DNA from: Pseudotabrizicola sediminis
GTDB lineage: Bacteria; Pseudomonadota; Alphaproteobacteria; Rhodobacterales; Rhodobacteraceae
Direction of reading: 5' to 3'
Assembly: GCF_004745575.1 (NCBI RefSeq)
Contig: NZ_RPEM01000003.1
Location: 346,919-410,918 of the forward strand
DNA: 64,000 nt
In this document: positions 60,933 through 64,000 of the stretch, in pieces
Numbering within the stretch: position 1 is the first letter of the stretch
Layout of the letters: every line of letters starts with the position of its first letter
The notes under the pieces: generated by a model
The model's input: the letters and a program-made list of their open reading frames with translations, nothing else
Database searches by the model: none
Told to the model about the DNA's origin: nothing
Translations under genes and position numbers: made by a program

Positions 60933-61727
60933 TCACCGCCCCTTCCAGACCGGATCGCGCTTCTCGGCAAAGGCCCGCGCCCCCTCCAGCTGATCCTCCG
61001 AGGAATACAGCCGGTCCACCGTCGGCATCTGCCGCTTGGTCACCCGGTTCAGCGCGTCCTGAAACCGCATGTCCTCGGCCTCGCGCACCACTTCCTTGAT
61101 CGCCGCATAAACCAGCGGCGGCCCGGATTCCAGCAGCCGCGCCAGATCCCATGCCTTGCCCAGCAGCGCCTCCGCCGTGCAGATTTCCTTCACGATCCCC
61201 CACCGAAGTGCCTCCTCCGCATCAAACCAACGCCCGGTCAGCAAAAGATCCATCGCTACGTGATAGGGAATGCGCTTGGGCAGCTTGATGCTGGCCGCAT
61301 CCGCCACCGTGCCCGACCGGATCTCCGGCAGGGCAAAGGTCGCATGTTCCGCGCATAGGATCAGATCGCAAGACAAGGCCAGCTCCAGCCCGCCGCCACA
61401 GCATATGCCATTCACCGCCGCGATCACCGGCTTGTTCAGGTTCGGGAGTTCCTGCAACCCGCCAAAGCCGCCCACGCCGTAATCACCATCCACCGCATCG
61501 CCACCCGCCGCCGCCTTCAGATCCCATCCGGGGCAAAAGAACTTCTCCCCTTCCGCCCGCAAGATCGCCACGCGCAACCCGGCATCATCCCGAAAGGCGC
61601 GGAACACCTGCCCCATGATCCGGCTGGTGACCAGATCAATGGCATTGGCCTTGGGCCGGTCCAGCGTCACCTCCAGCACCGCGCCTTCCACCCGCGTCCT
61701 GATCGGGCCTTCGTTCAGCATCTCCAT
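60933..61727 (-). CDS. enoyl-CoA hydratase/isomerase, carnitinyl-CoA dehydratase-like
   Basis: 264-residue crotonase-fold protein. The oxyanion-hole segments are EGEKFFCPGWDLKAAAGGDA near 59-78 and NGICCGGGLELALSCDLILC near 106-125, and the following IRSGTVADAA near 136 replaces the usual P-E-V-x-L-G acid. DYGVGGFGGLQELPNLNKPV is the CaiD-like insertion. Similarity to carnitinyl-CoA dehydratase is by motif memory; the true substrate could be any 2-enoyl-CoA. It is three bases downstream of the NDP-forming ligase gene, so ligase and hydratase act in sequence. Confidence 0.82.
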   Translation of the reverse strand: MEMLNEGPIRTRVEGAVLEVTLDRPKANAIDLVTSRIMGQVFRAFRDDAGLRVAILRAEGEKFFCPGWDLKAAAGGDAVDGDYGVGGFGGLQELPNLNKPVIAAVNGICCGGGLELALSCDLILCAEHATFALPEIRSGTVADAASIKLPKRIPYHVAMDLLLTGRWFDAEEALRWGIVKEICTAEALLGKAWDLARLLESGPPLVYAAIKEVVREAEDMRFQDALNRVTKRQMPTVDRLYSSEDQLEGARAFAEKRDPVWKGR

Positions 61728-61730
61728 CGC

Positions 61731-63719
61731 CTATCCTTTCCGTATCAACGCATCGACCGCCACCGCCCCATCCGCAAACAGCAGCACCGGGTTCAGCTCG
61801 ATTTCCTCATAACTGTCATCCGCCATCAGGTCGCACAGCCGCCCCACCAGATCGCACAGCGCCCCCACATCGGTTCGCACCCGCCCGCGATACCCGTCCA
61901 GCAGCGGCCAAAGCCGCAACCGCCGCAGCGCCGCAAGCAGCTCATCGCGGCTGGCGGGCAGCACCAGCGTCACCGTATCGGCCAACAGCTCCGCCGTCAC
62001 CCCGCCCATGCCCAGCGTCAGCGCCACCCCATACACCGGGTCACGCCGCAGCCCCACCAGCACCTCGGCCACGGCCCCCACCGCCATCTCCTCCACCAGA
62101 TAGCCCGCCGCCCCCGGCATCTGTGCCTGCCCGTCCAGCGAAGCCAGCCCCAGCCGCACCGCCCCGGCTTCGGTCTTGTGCGCAAACCCCAACCCCTTGA
62201 GCACCAGCGGGGCCTTCAACCCCGCCGCAAGCACCGCCACCTCCGCCAGCGTCGGGGCAGACATCCCCATGGGCACCGCCACCCCCGCCGCCCGCAGCAA
62301 AGCCTTCGCCGCCGCCTCGTCCAGCAACGGCACCTCCCGCGCGCACCGCGCCTCCAACGGCACCGCCGGTTCCACCGCCCAAACCCCCTGCGCCGCCCGG
62401 ATCGCGCCCAGCGCCGCCTCCAGCCCCATCAAGGGCACCACGCCCTGCGCCATCAGCCGCTCGGCCAAAGCCTCGTCGAAATTCTCCGGCAAGGAGGCCA
62501 CTGGAAACGCGGGCTTGCCCGTCGCCCGCGCCGCCGCCACAATCGCCTCCAACGCCGGTTCAAACGACGACGGATCACAGCGGTCCGGCCGTGGCGGATC
62601 AATGACGAACACCCCCGCGTCATACCCCGCCAGCATCGTGGTAAACACATCCGTGGTGCGCGGACCGTCGCCCCAGATGAAGGTGTGGTAATCCAGCGGA
62701 TTGGCGATGGTCACGATCGGCCCCAGGATCTCTCCCAACCGCACCCTTTGCGCGTCAGACGGCAGCGGAAACGCCACCCCCGCCGCCGCGCCCAGATCCG
62801 CCACCAACCCCGCCTCGCCCCCCGAACAGGACAGCGAACACAGGCGCGGCCCCAGCCCGCGGCCATGGGTATGGAAGATCTTCAGCGTTTCCAACAACTC
62901 CGGCAAGGTCGCCACCTCTGCAATCCCCGCCTTGCGCAGATAGGCCGAAGACACCGCCGCCTCCCCGGCCAGCGAGGCGGTGTGTGACGCCGCCGCCACC
63001 CGGCTCAACTCGGTCTTGCCGGATTTCAGGCAGACAATCCCCTTGCCCACCCGCGCCGCCTCTGCCGCCAGCCGCGCCAGCGCGGGCGCATCGTCGATCC
63101 CCTCGACATACATGCCCAAGGCCGTCACCCGGTCATCCGCCAACAGCGCCCCGGCCAGTTCCGCCAACCCCACCTGCGCCGCATTGCCCAGACAGGCGAC
63201 ATAGGCCACCGGCAACCCGCGCGCCTGCATGGTCAGGTTGATCACGATGTTGGAGGACTGGCTGAGCAGCGCCACCCCCCGCTCCACCCGCCGCCCGCCA
63301 TGCTGATCAGGCCACAACAACGCGCCGTCCAAGTAGTTGATCACCCCGTAACAATTCGGCCCCAGCACCGGCATCTCCCCCGCCGCCGCCACCAAGTCTG
63401 CCTGTAACCCGGCCTCTCCGGCCTCTTCCCAGCCGGACGCAAAACAGATCGCCCCGCCCGCGCCCATGGCAGCAAGCTCACGCACCACCCCAACCGTGGC
63501 ATGTCGGTTCACCCCGATGAACGTGGCATCCGGCACGCCTGGCAAATCCGCCAGAGAGCGGAACGCCGGCACGCCTCCGACAGTGTCACGCGTGGGATGG
63601 ACCGGCCAGACGGGCCCGGCAAACCCCATCTTCTCGCATTGGGCAATCACATTCCCAGCCCAGCCAGACCCGAGAACGGCAATCGAACGTGGACGAAGGA
63701 GGCGGGATAGCCGCGTCAT
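61731..63719 (-). CDS. NDP-forming acyl-CoA ligase (acetate--CoA ligase family, fused subunits)
   Basis: 662-residue protein with the ACD/Pat-like layout: CoA-binding Rossmann domain (RPRSIAVLGSGWAGNVIAQC near 9-28), succinyl-CoA ligase-like domain with the phospho-His in AAASHTASLAGEA near 249-261, and a C-terminal ATP-grasp domain (APLVLKGLGFAHKTEAGAVR near 507-526, EIELNPVLLFADGAVAVDAL at the end). It forms acyl-CoA with ATP or GTP via a phospho-enzyme. The start at 63719 is preferred over 63836. It is directly upstream of the CaiD-like hydratase, replacing the AMP-forming ligase (CaiC) usual beside CaiD. Confidence 0.87.
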   Translation of the reverse strand: MTRLSRLLRPRSIAVLGSGWAGNVIAQCEKMGFAGPVWPVHPTRDTVGGVPAFRSLADLPGVPDATFIGVNRHATVGVVRELAAMGAGGAICFASGWEEAGEAGLQADLVAAAGEMPVLGPNCYGVINYLDGALLWPDQHGGRRVERGVALLSQSSNIVINLTMQARGLPVAYVACLGNAAQVGLAELAGALLADDRVTALGMYVEGIDDAPALARLAAEAARVGKGIVCLKSGKTELSRVAAASHTASLAGEAAVSSAYLRKAGIAEVATLPELLETLKIFHTHGRGLGPRLCSLSCSGGEAGLVADLGAAAGVAFPLPSDAQRVRLGEILGPIVTIANPLDYHTFIWGDGPRTTDVFTTMLAGYDAGVFVIDPPRPDRCDPSSFEPALEAIVAAARATGKPAFPVASLPENFDEALAERLMAQGVVPLMGLEAALGAIRAAQGVWAVEPAVPLEARCAREVPLLDEAAAKALLRAAGVAVPMGMSAPTLAEVAVLAAGLKAPLVLKGLGFAHKTEAGAVRLGLASLDGQAQMPGAAGYLVEEMAVGAVAEVLVGLRRDPVYGVALTLGMGGVTAELLADTVTLVLPASRDELLAALRRLRLWPLLDGYRGRVRTDVGALCDLVGRLCDLMADDSYEEIELNPVLLFADGAVAVDALIRKG

Positions 63720-63745
63720 GGCCTGCGTCGCCCGGTGGGGCAAAT

Positions 63746-63790
63746 CCCGGGGCTCTGCCCCGGCCCCAGGGATATTTTTGAACAGATGAA
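63746..63790 (+). repeat. intergenic repeat, copy A
   Basis: CCCGGGGCTCTGCCCCGG hairpin followed by CCCCAGGGATATTT and then GAACAGATGAA. It matches copy B (63924-63968, inverted) at 42 of 45 positions. Located upstream of the NDP-forming ligase gene. Confidence 0.8.
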
Positions 63791-63923
63791 TGAAAAGAGC
63801 GCACTTGACAAACGAGGTCGCCCTGCCCCGAACCAACGAGGCAGGGAAACTTCATCAGTTACCGTCATCGGGGTCCCCCCTGTTCGGCAAGATCAGCATC
63901 GGGTGACATGGTTAAGATTCCAT

Positions 63924-63968
63924 TTCATCTGTTCACAAATATCCCGGGGTCCGGGGCAGAGCCCCGGG
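63924..63968 (-). repeat. intergenic repeat, copy B (inverted)
   Basis: Read on the minus strand: CCCGGGGCTCTGCCCCGG, ACCCCGGGATATTT, then GAACAGATGAA. Same 45-bp unit as copy A in opposite orientation, with three mismatches. The 133 bp between the copies shows no gene, and the sequence to the window end shows none either. Confidence 0.8.
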
Positions 63969-64000
63969 GTCGGACTGCGACGCGCCCATTCAAGTCTGTC

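Overview
The window is a gene-dense, high-GC (roughly 63% by eye) alphaproteobacterial chromosome segment, most likely Rhodobacteraceae/Paracoccaceae. Pointers are MipZ instead of MinCDE, separate b and b' ATP synthase subunits, an NDUFS6-type zinc-finger protein, DUF1285 and YbjN proteins, a TIGR02186 protein behind a TauE exporter, a DmdC-like acyl-CoA dehydrogenase, and GC-rich intergenic hairpins followed by an ATATTT box. I saw no rRNA, tRNA, CRISPR array, insertion sequence or prophage.

Layout. 1-7.3 kb (+): BMP-family purine nucleoside ABC importer, purine-nucleoside phosphorylase, TauE/SafE exporter and TIGR02186 protein. 7.3-8.2 kb (-): two hotdog thioesterases. 8.3-16.0 kb (+): two tandem MerR paralogues, a near-perfect 16-bp palindromic operator, then a beta-oxidation set (acyl-CoA dehydrogenase, GST, thiolase, FadJ-type multienzyme). 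16.1-18.8 kb (-): YbjN, ProC, CsaA-like, 2-hydroxyacid dehydrogenase. 19.3-20.9 kb (+): DUF1285, hydroxypyruvate isomerase-like, zinc finger. 21-25 kb: GNAT, small membrane protein, polA, HIT. 25.2-28.6 kb: GT14-like glycosyltransferase, carbohydrate-type sulfotransferase and an unknown protein, probably a surface-glycan locus. 28.5-31.9 kb: PfkB kinase with endonuclease III, AraC-OGT fusion, OmpA lipoprotein. 32.0-35.4 kb: FadR-type regulator and the F0 operon atpI-B-E-X-F (-).

35.6-44.1 kb is largely housekeeping: ArsR regulator, malonyl-CoA synthetase, MipZ, L31, L19, TrmD, RimM, S16, chorismate mutase, GNAT, Ffh. 44.4-46.8 kb holds an exported triple-repeat protein, a LysR regulator, a small membrane protein and a cold-shock protein. 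From 47 to 63.7 kb is an accessory catabolic region without a regulator: HSL esterase, class II aldolase, alkaline-phosphatase-superfamily hydrolase, complete family-5 (peptide-type) ABC importer, CocE/NonD hydrolase, choline-sulfatase, GMC oxidoreductase, OsmC protein, CaiD-like hydratase and an NDP-forming acyl-CoA ligase. Together they suggest uptake and hydrolysis of esters, sulfate esters or small peptide-like compounds and routing of the acid part through CoA thioesters; the substrate is not known.

The most interesting items are this catabolic region, the tandem MerR pair with its palindrome, the triple-repeat exported protein, the glycan/sulfation locus, and two families of dispersed hairpins. 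All functional calls rest on reading motifs by eye; no database search was possible.
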